From Diplonema papillatum (taxonomy: Eukaryota; Euglenozoa; Diplonemea; Diplonemida; Diplonemidae), in assembly GCA_030068145.1 (NCBI GenBank), contig JAPJBO010000020.1, positions 186,001 to 250,000 of the forward strand: a DNA stretch of 64,000 nt, read 5' to 3'. Within the stretch, counting starts at the first letter, position 1; each line of letters begins with the position of its first letter. A program made the translations under genes and the position numbers. Below the pieces are notes generated by a model. It was not told the DNA's origin. It did no database searches and saw only the letters and a program-made list of their open reading frames with translations. Shown piece by piece: positions 43,641 to 54,425 of the stretch.

Positions 43641-44040
43641 TTTTTTTTGGGTTTTTGAAACAGCCCCAAAACCGACCTTTTGTCCATCTGCACACCAGAT
43701 TTTGGTCGCCACGCGAGCTGATTGCTTGCATAATCGCCAGGGGTAGCTCTTTCCATCCCAAAAAAAAAATTCCCAAAAATTCCAAAATTTTGACCCAAAA
43801 CGGGCTGCTTTTCAGGCGGAAAATCTGTGACACTTTTTCGTGGAATGAGTGATATGCCAGCTTCCAGCAAACGGAAGTACCGTTTTCACCATCGCGCTCC
43901 CCCCTTTAAGGCACAAGGTTGACTATCGTCGGTCCGTGAGACGGCTGGGAAACGGAGCCGAAGAAGACAGAGTATCTATTCTGCATTCGGAAAGTAGTAC
44001 CGCTAGACTAGAATTTTCCTTGCCAATTACACCTTGTAAT
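43641..44040. other. Presumed VPS36 intron; no gene seen
   Basis: Short direct runs such as AAAATTCCAAAATTTTGACCC (about 43779-43797) and homopolymers. The 3' boundary of the GLUE exon should lie near 44050, where CTCTGTACCTAA offers a GT donor on the minus strand. Confidence 0.4.
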
Positions 44041-45057
44041 TTAGGTACAGAGCTTCTCGGAATTATCTGCTTTCGTTAACGCAAGCACTTCGGATGTTCG
44101 TCTTGCGATAAATAGGAGGGAACGCTTCCATACATCGAGTGTACTAGCCTCGGACTTGTCCTTGTCTTCGAGCCGCTGGACAACACTAGAGAGACCGATG
44201 GAAGTTTGCTTTGCTTGATGAGCGCGGAACAGCGGTCGGAATGTGACGGATCCTACGAGGGGGCATTGCTCGTCGATGGATACGGGCTGCGTGACGACGA
44301 CAGAGTTCGTGCCTCGGTGTAAGGGAAGGGTCTTCGTGATGCTGCGCTTGGATTCGACTGTGCAGAGTACCGGTTCACCGCTGTTGACGGACACGGTGAA
44401 GGTCCCAGTCCCCTGACAGTTTATGACAGCGTCGTACGGCCCGGCGGCGGCAGCGGAAAAGGAGAAGGTGGCAGTCGATATCTGCTTCTTTCCCCGACCT
44501 CCGAGGTGCGAGATGAAGTCTCCTTCAAGCCTCGCCTCGCCGGCCAGGCGCGCTGAGCTAGCGGGGGCCACGATGTCTTCTACTTCCTTCTTCTTCGCCG
44601 TACCTTCCTGCGGCTTCTCCAACGATTTGTAGTCCGGCACCGGGGATTTCAGCCACGCCGCCTTCTGCACCGCATTGTGCAGCTTCGCTCGAAAGTTCTC
44701 CATTCCGTACTTGCGGAAGGATATCTTGAAGGTCCGCCCTGTGCTCTTCACGCAGAAAACGAGCTTCGGGTGCGACAGGTAGCCGAACCCCAGCCACTTC
44801 GTGGGCTCGGCGGAGAGCTCAGCCATCGGCAGGTAGATTCCGGCGGGTTTGTCGTCGTTGTTGGCGCTCTCGCTGATCCACAGCAGTCGGTGCGTCGAGA
44901 GGTACAGAGTCCCGTTTTCATACCGGCTCCGAACCTCGCCGTCGTAGAACCCGACGCCGTCCTGCAGCAGAAGCTGCGTCTCGCCAGCACAAAGCAGCGG
45001 GCGGCCGGCCGTCGTTACGTGCTCGGGCGGCAGCTGCTTGAAGGCGTCCATCTCCAA
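44041..45057 (-). CDS. VPS36: VPS36, N-terminal GLUE half (ESCRT-II)
   Basis: One exon of up to 338 codons from ATGGAGATGGAC. Residues about 25-136 match the GLUE domain at the VPS36 N-terminus: VGFYDGEVRSRYENGTLYL, STHRLLW, then KISFRKYGMENFRAKLHNAV. GLUE is a split PH fold that binds phosphoinositides and, in animals, ubiquitin. Residues about 150-285 are an extra beta-rich segment I do not recognise. SIGLSSVVQRLEDKDKSEAS near the end resembles the helix that links GLUE to EAP30. The frame stops soon after, or is spliced at a GT near 44050. The EAP30 half lies 10.1 kb downstream on the same strand (33914-32839). The likeliest reading is one gene with a retroelement-filled intron. Because the linker helix seems present on both sides, two separate genes remain possible. 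Confidence 0.8.
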   Translation of the reverse strand: MEMDAFKQLPPEHVTTAGRPLLCAGETQLLLQDGVGFYDGEVRSRYENGTLYLSTHRLLWISESANNDDKPAGIYLPMAELSAEPTKWLGFGYLSHPKLVFCVKSTGRTFKISFRKYGMENFRAKLHNAVQKAAWLKSPVPDYKSLEKPQEGTAKKKEVEDIVAPASSARLAGEARLEGDFISHLGGRGKKQISTATFSFSAAAAGPYDAVINCQGTGTFTVSVNSGEPVLCTVESKRSITKTLPLHRGTNSVVVTQPVSIDEQCPLVGSVTFRPLFRAHQAKQTSIGLSSVVQRLEDKDKSEASTLDVWKRSLLFIARRTSEVLALTKADNSEKLCT

Positions 45058-46805
45058 AAATGACCCGCCTCGGACCCCCGCTTTAAGCCTACAGCTCCTG
45101 TTTCAATCGGTTGTACTGCAGCTGCGCTGTGGCCCCCAAGCTCCACAAAACACGTCCTCCTGTTTGCACCCCTCGCGTCTGAAGTTATTGGCGCATAAGT
45201 GTGGTCGTCCGAGGGTGAGCGGAGACGTGGCGCCAGCGGCATCCCGGCTGACACAAGCAGTGTGGGGGCTCGCCGGTGCCGCTGGGAATGGACCTCCTGG
45301 GTAAACAATGGAAAGTGTCCCCTGTTGTTTCAGTAGATCCATATACATTCCCGGAGAGCCTCGGCCCCTCGGGGCGGGGTAGCAGTCGTATGCATCGCAT
45401 TGCGTTCCCCTCGCGGAGAGGGTAGCGCTTAAGACCAGGTCGTAACACACACCCTGCTGGCCAGAGTTCGGTGTACATGTTGTCGCTGCGTACAACGCCC
45501 ACGTTGCCCTGATTGCATCACTTTCGGCGAGAAAAGGGAGAATCAAAAAGTTCCACGGGTCCAAAGCCGCCCTGAGCGAGAGGAATAGGAGAAGACTCCA
45601 GGCGCTTAAGAAATAGAGAGAAATAAAAACCGACACGAGGGAATGGAAAAAGAAAAGGCGGTACGTCAATAACTACCACCCTTCAATACCTGTGAACAAC
45701 CTTGCTGAAGTAACACGACAGGGCAAAGCTTTTCCTGTGACACGACGAGATACCGTGAGACTCTCAAGCTAGAATGCAGAGAATCCGTGGCGATAATTTG
45801 CATCTCTGTCACTTAGTTGGCTACCTCTTACCGTGTCGTGCTTCAAGGCGCTTGCACGCATTCGCATCACTGCCACTCGTCACACAGCTAAGTTGCAGCT
45901 TAATTTCCGTCGGCAAGCATGGCCTTCAACAAGACCAAGCTGGCGCAGGTTCTTCGTACCGAGCGGCCATTTTCTTCCATTGTGCACTCGAACAGACCCA
46001 TAAGGAAACAAAAAAAGACGGAACGTTTTGGAAAAAGTGGTTGTAACCTGCTGCTCGCCATGGAAAACGCCGCGCGTGCGTCGTTTAACTCTCGCTTTCA
46101 ACCATCCAGTCATTCGCATAGTTGCGGATGTGGATAATATCACTATCTGAATGGGAACCGACAAATGCATGTGGTACCTGCAGGTATCTACACATTGACT
46201 CCTGGAGGCAGATGGACGACGGGCCCACCCTGGCAGAAAAAGCACGTCGACTCCTCTCGCGCCACCTTCCTTCAATGTGTGTCACATGCGTTTCACCAGG
46301 CTTTACACTGTTACCCATGTTGCATTGCACGACAATGTAAGTCGGAATGACTCGGACAAAAACATCGGGCTGCATTTCTCAAACTCAAGCCGTTGTGACG
46401 GTAGGCCGCTCGGGTCCGGGTGGATCTCATGTTCTTATCACACAGGACAATCGCGCACGCGTAGTCCCCGCAAAGAGGGGATCGAAAGAACAAGAACTCG
46501 GAACAGAAAGAAAAAAATAACACAGGGCCGGATTGAGCGGCATATTACCGTCGTACCTTCTCAGATGAACCCGGGGGCGTTCGCTCTCCAGGGAACGGTG
46601 AGGGAAGATGCGCGGCCTCAACAGGAAAAGAGGGCAGTTCGTGCGGGGCTCGTTCGCGCTTTTGAAACAAGAACCCGAGCCGTCATTCGGGCGAAGATCA
46701 GCACAACCCCAGCCACTGGGCTCTAAACGCTTTCAAAGTTGGGTAGCTTGCCCACTAAGCCCTTCAAACGCCGCTCGCCAAATCCCCGTCCAATCAGCGG
46801 CTGTA
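45058..46805. other. No convincing gene; 5' flank of VPS36
   Basis: A minus-strand frame (45669-45103) begins with a hydrophobic stretch and holds many cysteines, but overlaps the expected VPS36 leader and shows no domain. The rest shows nothing supportable. Confidence 0.4.
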
Positions 46806-47339
46806 CTACCCACCGCCACAAATGGCCCTGGAAAGCTTCTTCTGCGACTCGATCTCCTGGCGCAGGCCGTTGATGGTGTCCTCGAGGCTTTTTCTCTCGG
46901 CGACAAACGCACGCTCGCGGGCCTGGAACTCGGCGAATTTCTGACCAAACTCGGCGTCCTTGAAGCGTGTGATCTCCAGCACTTGCTTTTGAACCTCCTG
47001 CGCGATGCGATTTTCTTCTTGTTCCCCTTCGCTCGTTTTCTGCTGCTTCAATCTCTGAAGCTCCATCACCTCGAATCTGTCTTTCGGGACCTGGTTCTTT
47101 TTTGCCAGATACTCAGTTGCAACCTTCAACTCATGTGCCATTATCTTGTACTCAATGCTCGAGTGCACTGTTAGCAGGTCTCGCTCGGCGGCTGAGATGC
47201 TCGCTGTCACTTGATTCACCCGGTCCTTCATTGACGAGATCTCCTCATACGACCTCTTGAGCCCAGTGAGCTTCGTTTTCACCTCAGCGGTAGCTTCCTT
47301 CAGCTCCCTGTACGCCTTTCCATGACGAGGAGCTGGCAT
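46806..47339 (-). CDS. Coiled-coil protein, function unknown
   Basis: 177 codons from ATGCCAGCTCCTCGT. Almost all of it is predicted coiled coil by heptad spacing (YRELKEATAEVKTKLTGLKR; FAEFQARERAFVAERKSLED; INGLRQEIESQKKL), with no signal or membrane span. It ends IESQKKLSRAICGGG then stop, and a GGCGGTGGG donor near the end leaves open a continuation in another exon. Structural, cytoskeletal or flagellar roles are common for such proteins, but nothing here proves one. A copy of the ~45-base dispersed motif lies about 320 bases upstream of its start. Confidence 0.6.
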   Translation of the reverse strand: MPAPRHGKAYRELKEATAEVKTKLTGLKRSYEEISSMKDRVNQVTASISAAERDLLTVHSSIEYKIMAHELKVATEYLAKKNQVPKDRFEVMELQRLKQQKTSEGEQEENRIAQEVQKQVLEITRFKDAEFGQKFAEFQARERAFVAERKSLEDTINGLRQEIESQKKLSRAICGGG

Positions 47340-47661
47340 TTTCTTTTCCCCCCTTGGCTTCTCTCCGACCTTACACGTGGGAAAAAAAGCTTGAGGGAGG
47401 GAGAGAGAGAGAGAGAGGGAGACGAGTTAGAGTGCAGGGACCATCTCTCCGGGAAGTTTCCAGTCTCTTCACTTCTCTTCGTACGGCTACGGCGGGCGTA
47501 AGTCGCTCCGGAGGCGTGCTGCAGGTCGCGGCTCTGCTACGGTGGGCGAGCTTGATGAGAAATGTCGGGCTTTGACGAGTCACCCGGGGTTTTCGAGTGC
47601 GACGCGTATTGGAAGCGAGTCACACTTCGGAGTCTGCTTTTCCAGGACCTCATGCGCCTTC

Positions 47662-47710
47662 TAGAGTAAAAGTTCGCTTGAAACTCCGGGGTTTTAAAGT
47701 CTCCGGGTGA
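47662..47710 (-). promoter_or_regulatory. Dispersed ~45-base motif, copy B
   Basis: On the minus strand: CCGGAGACTTTAAAACCCCG, then GAGTTTCAAGCGAACTTTTA, then CTCTAGAA. It lies about 320 bases 5' of the coiled-coil gene and is oriented with it. Copies C, A and D share the same order of words. Confidence 0.6.
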
Positions 47711-48635
47711 CCTTCGTCGTTAAGGGAAGATATTCTTTGTGCTCTGAGTGTCGTAAGAGTGGTGGTTACACGAGGTAAGAGGATCGGTGGGTACCTTGGT
47801 TGTTGGTCATTGGTGGTCTCGGCCATTGTCCACATACCTTACTTACGGTAGGCCCTCCTCAGTATGGTGCCGCAGTAGGTGACTGTCTGTCTTCTTGGTA
47901 CCGTCTGACCGTCTCTTTTCGTGTATTTGTGGTGCTGCTTATGGTTTGCGCAGGTTGGATATCCGTTACTATATCACGGGTGGGGTGCTACAATTAACGT
48001 AGCAAGGAGTCGCGAATAGAAGTAAAAATTAAAAAAGAAATCAGGGAGGTTAGTCTGTTGGTTGCTCGCCACAGAAAAGGCTCTCTGGGCACACTAGGTA
48101 CCCGTGGAGTATATGTAAGCGTAACCTGTATCTGCATCTGCCAAGTTGCATGTCGTCATGGTAGGAAGCTATCAAAGCAAGCCGTTTCTACAATTGGTCA
48201 GGGAAAGGTTCATCCGTGCCTGTCGTCTGGGATGGTTGCTTTCGGGCAACCATTCTTCGGTGCTTCTTTTCGCACCAATGTCCGTGGTGCCGTAAACTAA
48301 CGAACTGTGGCTTCCCCGCGGTCCGTCCGTCGCTGACGCAGGAATCCCCTAAGATATCGTTCCAATTTCTACATAAGCTTTGCACATTGCCATTTGGCTG
48401 TCATACTCTTCGAGCACTGCTAACTTCATTTTCATCTCGTCTGTTTTGCCCACGAAGCTACAGATTTGCAACCGAACTTCGAGAAAGGCGGATAGTTTAG
48501 CTAGACAGCGCGCCTGATTTGGCGGAGATCGGCAAAGGCAAGGATGGCAAAGGCAAGGACGGAAGTGCGAACAAACAAGACCAAAAGAAATATCGAAACG
48601 CAGTACACACATCGTTCGGGTTCAGTCTTCTTTTT

Positions 48636-48693
48636 TGAGTGAAATTTCGCTTGAGACTCGGGGTTTCTTTTTTTTTTGAATCTCCGGGGGGTA
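48636..48693 (-). promoter_or_regulatory. Dispersed ~45-base motif, copy C
   Basis: On the minus strand: CCCCGGAGATTC, an A-run, then ACCCCGAGTCTCAAGCGAAA and TTTCACTCAAAA. Same orientation as copy B, about 1 kb further upstream. Confidence 0.55.
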
Positions 48694-49062
48694 TTTTTGA
48701 CCTACCGTGGTCGTGAGGAGTTTTTATGGGGGACCAATTGCTTCGAGCCGGCGGAAGCGAACGTCCTGGATTCCGCTGGATGAGCGACCTACAGCACTGC
48801 TGAGGCCGTCCGTCCGAAGACACAGATACGGAACACTGGACGAGTGATCGATGACGGCGAAAAGTGGAGTAGAAGAGTGCACTCTTTCTTCGGCTGCCGA
48901 CCGTAGTTTATTCCAAAAACAGGTCTCTAACCCTGAGAGGTCTCGTTTTTTAGGGTCACGGGCCAGAGCAGGTGTGATACCAGCAGGCCACCTTCCGCAG
49001 GACTCCTTTGAGGTTGTTTGGCTCTCGTCGCTCTGTCCGGCTAGTGAAAAGGGGTCAGACCT

Positions 49063-51980
49063 CTGAAACTGAGCAGTGTAGCTATACAGCACCTGGTGAA
49101 ACTGAGCAGTGTAGCTACACGGTGTACTCCAGCACCGGGTGAAACTGAGCAGTGTAGCTACACGGTGTACTTCAGCACCGGGTGAAACTGAGCAGTGTAG
49201 CTACACGGTGTACTCCAGCACCGGGTAAAACTGAGCAGTGTAGCTACACGGTGTACTTCAGCACCGGGTGAAACTGAGCAGTGTAGCTACACGGTGTACT
49301 CCAGCACCGGGTGAAACTGAGCAGTGTAGCTACACGGTGTACTCCAGCACCGGGTGAAACTGAGCAGTGTAGCTACACGGTGTACTCCAGCACCGGGTGA
49401 AACTGAGCAGTGTAGCTACACGGTGTACTTCAGCACCGGGTGAAACTGAGCAGTGTAGCTACACGGTGTACTCCAGCACCGGGTGAAACTGAGCAGTGTA
49501 GCTACACGGTGTACTTCAGTACCGGGTGAAACTGAGCAGCGTAGCTACACGGTGTACTCCAGCACCGGGTGAAACTGAGCAGTGTAGCAACACGGTGTAC
49601 TCCAGCACCGGGTGAAACTGAGCAGTGTAGCTACACGGTGTACTCCAGCACCGGGTGAAACTGAGCAGTGTAGCTACACGGTGTACTTCAGTACCGGGTG
49701 AAACTGAGCAGCGTAGCTACACGGTGTACTCCAGCACCGGGTGAAACTGAGCAGTGTAGCAACACGGTGTACTCCAGCACCGGGTGAAACTGAGCAGTGT
49801 AGCTACACGGTGTACTCCAGCACCGGGTGAAACTGAGCAGTGTAGCTACACGGTGTACTCCAGCACCGGGTGAAACTGAGCAGTGTAGCTACACGGTGTA
49901 CTCCAGCACCGGGTGAAACTGAGCAGTGTAGCTACACGGTGTACTCCAGCACCGGGTAAAACTGAGCAGTGTAGCTACACGGTGTACTTCAGCACCGGGT
50001 GAAACTGAGCAGTGTAGCTACACGGTGTACTCCAGCACCGGGTGAAACTGAGCAGTGTAGCTACACGGTGTACTTCAGTACCGGGTGAAACTGAGCAGCG
50101 TAGCTACACGGTGTACTCCAGCACCGGGTGAAACTGAGCAGTGTAGCAACACGGTGTACTCCAGCACCGGGTGAAACTGAGCAGTGTAGCTACACGGTGT
50201 ACTCCAGCACCGGGTGAAACTGAGCAGTGTAGCTACACGGTGTACTTCAGTACCGGGTGAAACTGAGCAGCGTAGCTACACGGTGTACTCCAGCACCGGG
50301 TGAAACTGAGCAGTGTAGCAACACGGTGTACTCCAGCACCGGGTGAAACTGAGCAGTGTAGCTACACGGTGTACTCCAGCACCGGGTGAAACTGAGCAGT
50401 GTAGCTACACGGTGTACTCCAGCACCGGGTGAAACTGAGCAGTGTAGCTACACGGTGTACTTCAGCACCGGGTGAAACTGAGCAGTGTAGCTACACGGTG
50501 TACTCCAGCACCGGGTGAAACTGAGCAGTGTAGCTACACGGTGTACTCCAGCACCGGGTGAAACTGAGCAGTGTAGCTACACGGTGTACTCCAGCACCGG
50601 GTGAAACTGAGCAGTGTAGCTACACGGTGTACTCCAGCACCGGGTGAAACTGAGCAGTGTAGCTACACGGTGTACTCCAGCACCGGGTGAAACTGAGCAG
50701 TGTAGCTACACGGTGTACTCCAGCACCGGGTGAAACTGAGCAGTGTAGCTACACGGTGTACTCCAGCACCGGGTGAAACTGAGCAGTGTAGCTACACGGT
50801 GTACTCCAGCACCGGGTGAAACTGAGCAGTGTAGCTACACGGTGTACTCCAGCACCGGGTGAAACTGAGCAGTGTAGCTACACGGTGTACTCCAGCACCG
50901 GGTGAAACTGAGCAGTGTAGCTACACGGTGTACTTCAGCACCGGGTGAAACTGAGCAGTGTAGCTACACGGTGTACTCCAGCACCGGGTGAAACTGAGCA
51001 GTGTAGCTACACGGTGTACTTCAGTACCGGGTGAAACTGAGCAGCGTAGCTACACGGTGTACTCCAGCACCGGGTGAAACTGAGCAGTGTAGCTACACGG
51101 TGTACTCCAGCACCGGGTGAAACTGAGCAGTGTAGCTACACGGTGTACTCCAGCACCGGGTGAAACTGAGCAGTGTAGCTACACGGTGTACTTCAGTACC
51201 GGGTGAAACTGAGCAGCGTAGCTACACGGTGTACTCCAGCACCGGGTGAAACTGAGCAGTGTAGCAACACGGTGTACTCCAGCACCGGGTGAAACTGAGC
51301 AGTGTAGCTACACGGTGTACTCCAGCACCGGGTGAAACTGAGCAGTGTAGCTACACGGTGTACTCCAGCACCGGGTGAAACTGAGCAGTGTAGCTACACG
51401 GTGTACTTCAGCACCGGGTGAAACTGAGCAGTGTAGCTACACGGTGTACTCCAGCACCGGGTGAAACTGAGCAGTGTAGCTACACGGTGTACTCCAGCAC
51501 CGGGTGAAACTGAGCAGTGTAGCTACACGGTGTACTCCAGCACCGGGTGAAACTGAGCAGTGTAGCTACACGGTGTACTTCAGCACCGGGTGAAACTGAG
51601 CAGTGTAGCTACACGGTGTACTCCAGCACCGGGTGAAACTGAGCAGTGTAGCTACACGGTGTACTCCAGCACCGGGTGAAACTGAGCAGTGTAGCTACAC
51701 GGTGTACTCCAGCACCGGGTGAAACTGAGCAGTGTAGCTACACGGTGTACTTCAGCACCGGGTGAAACTGAGCAGTGTAGCTACACGGTGTACTCCAGCA
51801 CCGGGTGAAACTGAGCAGTGTAGCTACACGGTGTACTCCAGCACCGGGTGAAACTGAGCAGTGTAGCTACACGGTGTACTTCAGCACCGGGTGAAACTGA
51901 GCAGCGTAGCTACACGGTGTACTCCAGCACCGGGTGAAACTGAGCTGTGTAGCTACACGGTGTACTCCAGCACCGGGGAG
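49063..51980 (+). repeat. 43-bp satellite, ~68 units, with palindromic core and higher-order pattern
   Basis: The unit is GGGTGAAACTGAGCAGTGTA then GCTACACGGTGTACTCCAGC then ACC, repeated every 43 bases without slippage. Each unit holds the 12-bp palindrome GTGTAGCTACAC and a CACCGGGTG core. Variants recur in register: GTGTAGCAACAC at 49582, 49754, 50141, 50313 and 51259, all multiples of 43 apart and twice exactly four units apart. TTCAG/CTCCAG and GCGTAGC variants travel with them. Such a pattern points to block duplication. No long open frame crosses it. Confidence 0.95.
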
Positions 51981-52004
51981 CTGTCCGGTCAATGTGTCGG
52001 GTGT

Positions 52005-52110
52005 ACACCCGCAAGTCCAGTGTGAAATCCAGTGTACCACACCCACCCGGGGGATCACCTGTTGTGCGGGTGTACCACACCCGTACTATTCACACTGGAT
52101 TTGCGGGTGT
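52005..52110. repeat. Inverted repeat at the right edge of the satellite
   Basis: ACACCCGCAAGTCCAGTGT (52005-52023) pairs with ACACTGGATTTGCGGGTGT (52092-52110), one mismatch over 19 bases. Further short pairing words between them (GGGTGTACACCC, GTGTACCACACCC) allow a branched hairpin. It begins 25 bases after the last satellite unit. Confidence 0.8.
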
Positions 52111-53840
52111 GCCACCCGCAAAATGGACCGTACGGCTTGAATCCCCACTGTGCTGGATCAGATCCTTGGCAATGTACTACTTCTGCTTCGTTGCTTCTGA
52201 GGTGCAAGACATGCTAAACAATTCCACGCAGACCTTCGCATCACGTCCGAAGGCTGGGGCACATCTTCGCAATTCTGCTCTGTCTTCGCACGCAGCTGGC
52301 GGTTACCCAACAATGAAGCACGAATTATGCTCTTCCTGACAGTGTGGACAAGTAACCCTTCAACTTAATCGGAAGCGAAACAAGGAAGTGCAAGGAGTGT
52401 CTTGAGCAGCCCTGAGAACCTTGAGAAGCCCTGTTTTGCGGAACGTGTTTTAGTCGGAAAGCGAACCTTCGAAGACCCAAGGGATCTGAAACAACAGGAT
52501 ATATGGTGGTGACAGAGAGATGGGTAGGGAATCCCTCAGATGCTTCCCACCTTCAGATGCTAAATTACGAGTCAATTCGGCTTTTAAAAGCTGAAAAGGG
52601 GGAATAGTTGAGTTGCAGCTCTTGACAAACATAGATGGAAAAAAGAAGGTGTTTTTATTCTTCGCTTTTTCTCACGAACGGGGTTTTTATTCTTCGCTTT
52701 TTCTCACGAACGGGGGGGTCGGTCCTGCTTTTGGCTTTGTAGGTTCTCCCGACTCCCTCCGCACAAACTCAAGAGGTCTAGTCAACTATTCCCTGCAGTA
52801 TTGGCATACTTTCAAGAAAAGAAAGCCTGAGAACCTAAGCGCTTTAGCTGAGCACAGAGGCTGTCGAGGGAAGGGAGGGGAGAGATTCTGGGTAGTGCAA
52901 TGTTGTGTTTGGTGTTTCTCACTTCACTGCGAACAGGTGCTTCGTCGAGAAAATAGGAAGATATCGACGCTAAACTCCGTTGTCCCCTCAGAAATTGACC
53001 AATTCGCGTCATCAGGGAGTCTCAGGTGCGCGATCATTAGCTGGTTCCGTGGTCGTCTTCTGGGGGTGTTTCACGCCTGACTCTCCTTGGGTATGGGAAA
53101 GACCCGTGAGAACATCGTCAGTCATCCCCAGGGGCTTGTTGAGCCAGCATGGAAGTCCAGCCAGGGCGCATTGGTATCCTCTGATGGTCACTAACAGCAC
53201 TCGTCTTCCTTTCTTATTCGTGCTTCACACTCGGCGGCAGTCCAAACTATCTTGTCCCAACATCTGACACGCTGGGCTTGGGATGAGCACGGTTGACCAG
53301 CACATGCAATGCGTAGTTAGTTTTGTTGTTGAAAACGACAACCTTTCAAAAAACAAGAAGAAACACTGCGTTAAATACCGGGCGTACAACGAAGCTAGGC
53401 GGATGTCCCGTGCTTTTCCCTCGCGTATTCACAAGAAATGCTGTCAGGAGCTGAGAAAAAGTCGGACGGCGCGACAAGCGTGCGCTCTTCGTGTATCGTA
53501 CGTCGAACAAGTGCGAAACGGTATTGCGCGAGGTCAGTGCCCCTAGCATGGAAGCGATTCAACTCGGTCGAGCCTCGATCTGGTTGCTCCCTGGGGGTAT
53601 GGCTTCACCCAGTGTAGGTACCATCAGGACACCTAAGGTGCAAGATGATCGGACCGCAGTGGGTGAGAAAAAGTGCATTGTCGCACGCGCTCTTCAAACT
53701 CGGCAGAAAACAGCGTGTCGCTCACTTGTTGCATTCTCTTTCTCGTGTGGCGGCACCTCTTCCTTTGAGACGGAGGCCCCGCTTGAATTGATTGTTCCGC
53801 TGCCACGCCGCACCCTCCCGAAACCGACGCGGCTGGCTGA
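52111..53840. other. No convincing gene
   Basis: A 30-base direct duplication (TTATTCTTCGCTTTTTCTCA with CGAACGGG) occurs near 52656-52715. No domain-bearing frame. Confidence 0.5.
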
Positions 53841-54425
53841 TCAGCTGCTCCGGGGCTGCGAGAGGCCGCCGCCCATGAAAGGATCGCGTTCCGCGGCTTC
53901 CTCGGCGCACGCCTTGCGCAGGTTCAAAAACATTTGGTAGTCCAACTGGTCGATCTTCTCGATGGCCGCGCTGGGCAGCAACCAGCTGGCCGACCGGCAG
54001 GGCCTGTTGACCCAGGGTGGGAAGTCGATGAAGTCCTTCCCGAGGAGGAAGGCGCTGAAGTCCTCGGAAAAGTGGTTGCAGTTGTTTCGGATGACATGGT
54101 ACGAGCTCGAGTGGAACCTCTGCTGAAAGCCGCGTACGGCGCTCATCACCTCCGCCTTCGTCAGCGACGTCCGCCCGAGAAATATGCTTTCCCGGAATAT
54201 GTGCGCTTCGCACGTTTTGGGTTGGATCGTGTACACGCCGGACGCATCAGAACTCCGGCCAAAGCAGTGCTCCCTGCCGTACACTTCGACTCCCGTGTGG
54301 TGCGCGCCCATGCCAACCCAGCCGATCAGCGCATTGAAGCTGGTGATGTCGTAGACATTGACGTACACATCGGTTTCGTTCCGCTCTTGAACGTACCCCG
54401 TCGGATCGCCTCCGCAGCAATACAT
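53841..54425 (-). CDS. PPPDE peptidase (DeSI-type deSUMOylase/deubiquitinase family)
   Basis: 194 codons from ATGTATTGCTGCGGA, apparently a single coding exon. The PPPDE fold is clear: VYVNVYDITSFN opens the domain, GMGAHHTGVEVYGREHCFG carries the catalytic histidine (the H before TGVEV), and RNNCNHFSEDFSAFLLG carries the catalytic cysteine. TKAEVMSAVRGFQQRFHSSS and DFPPWVNRPCRSASWLLP complete the usual blocks. Family members remove SUMO or ubiquitin from substrates in cytosol or nucleus. Length fits the family (about 150-200 residues). Both catalytic residues are present, so it should be active. DeSI-1 versus DeSI-2 type was not resolved. Confidence 0.9.
   Translation of the reverse strand: MYCCGGDPTGYVQERNETDVYVNVYDITSFNALIGWVGMGAHHTGVEVYGREHCFGRSSDASGVYTIQPKTCEAHIFRESIFLGRTSLTKAEVMSAVRGFQQRFHSSSYHVIRNNCNHFSEDFSAFLLGKDFIDFPPWVNRPCRSASWLLPSAAIEKIDQLDYQMFLNLRKACAEEAAERDPFMGGGLSQPRSS

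Larger units (their letters stand above)
47340..49062. other. Intergenic; holds two copies of the dispersed motif
   Basis: Upstream side of the coiled-coil gene and left flank of the satellite. A helical frame on the minus strand (about 48500-48355, LAVLEEYDSQMAMCKAYVEI) might be a small exon but lacks a donor. No other feature apart from the motif copies listed separately. Confidence 0.45.

Noticed and set aside
45103-45669. Cysteine-rich minus-strand frame with a hydrophobic start, as a secreted protein
   Set aside because: It lies in the expected 5' leader of VPS36, shows no domain, and its codon use looks like non-coding DNA.
48355-48500. Helical minus-strand frame as an upstream exon of the coiled-coil gene
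   Set aside because: No donor site at its end and no domain. The similarity to coiled coil is weak over about 45 residues.
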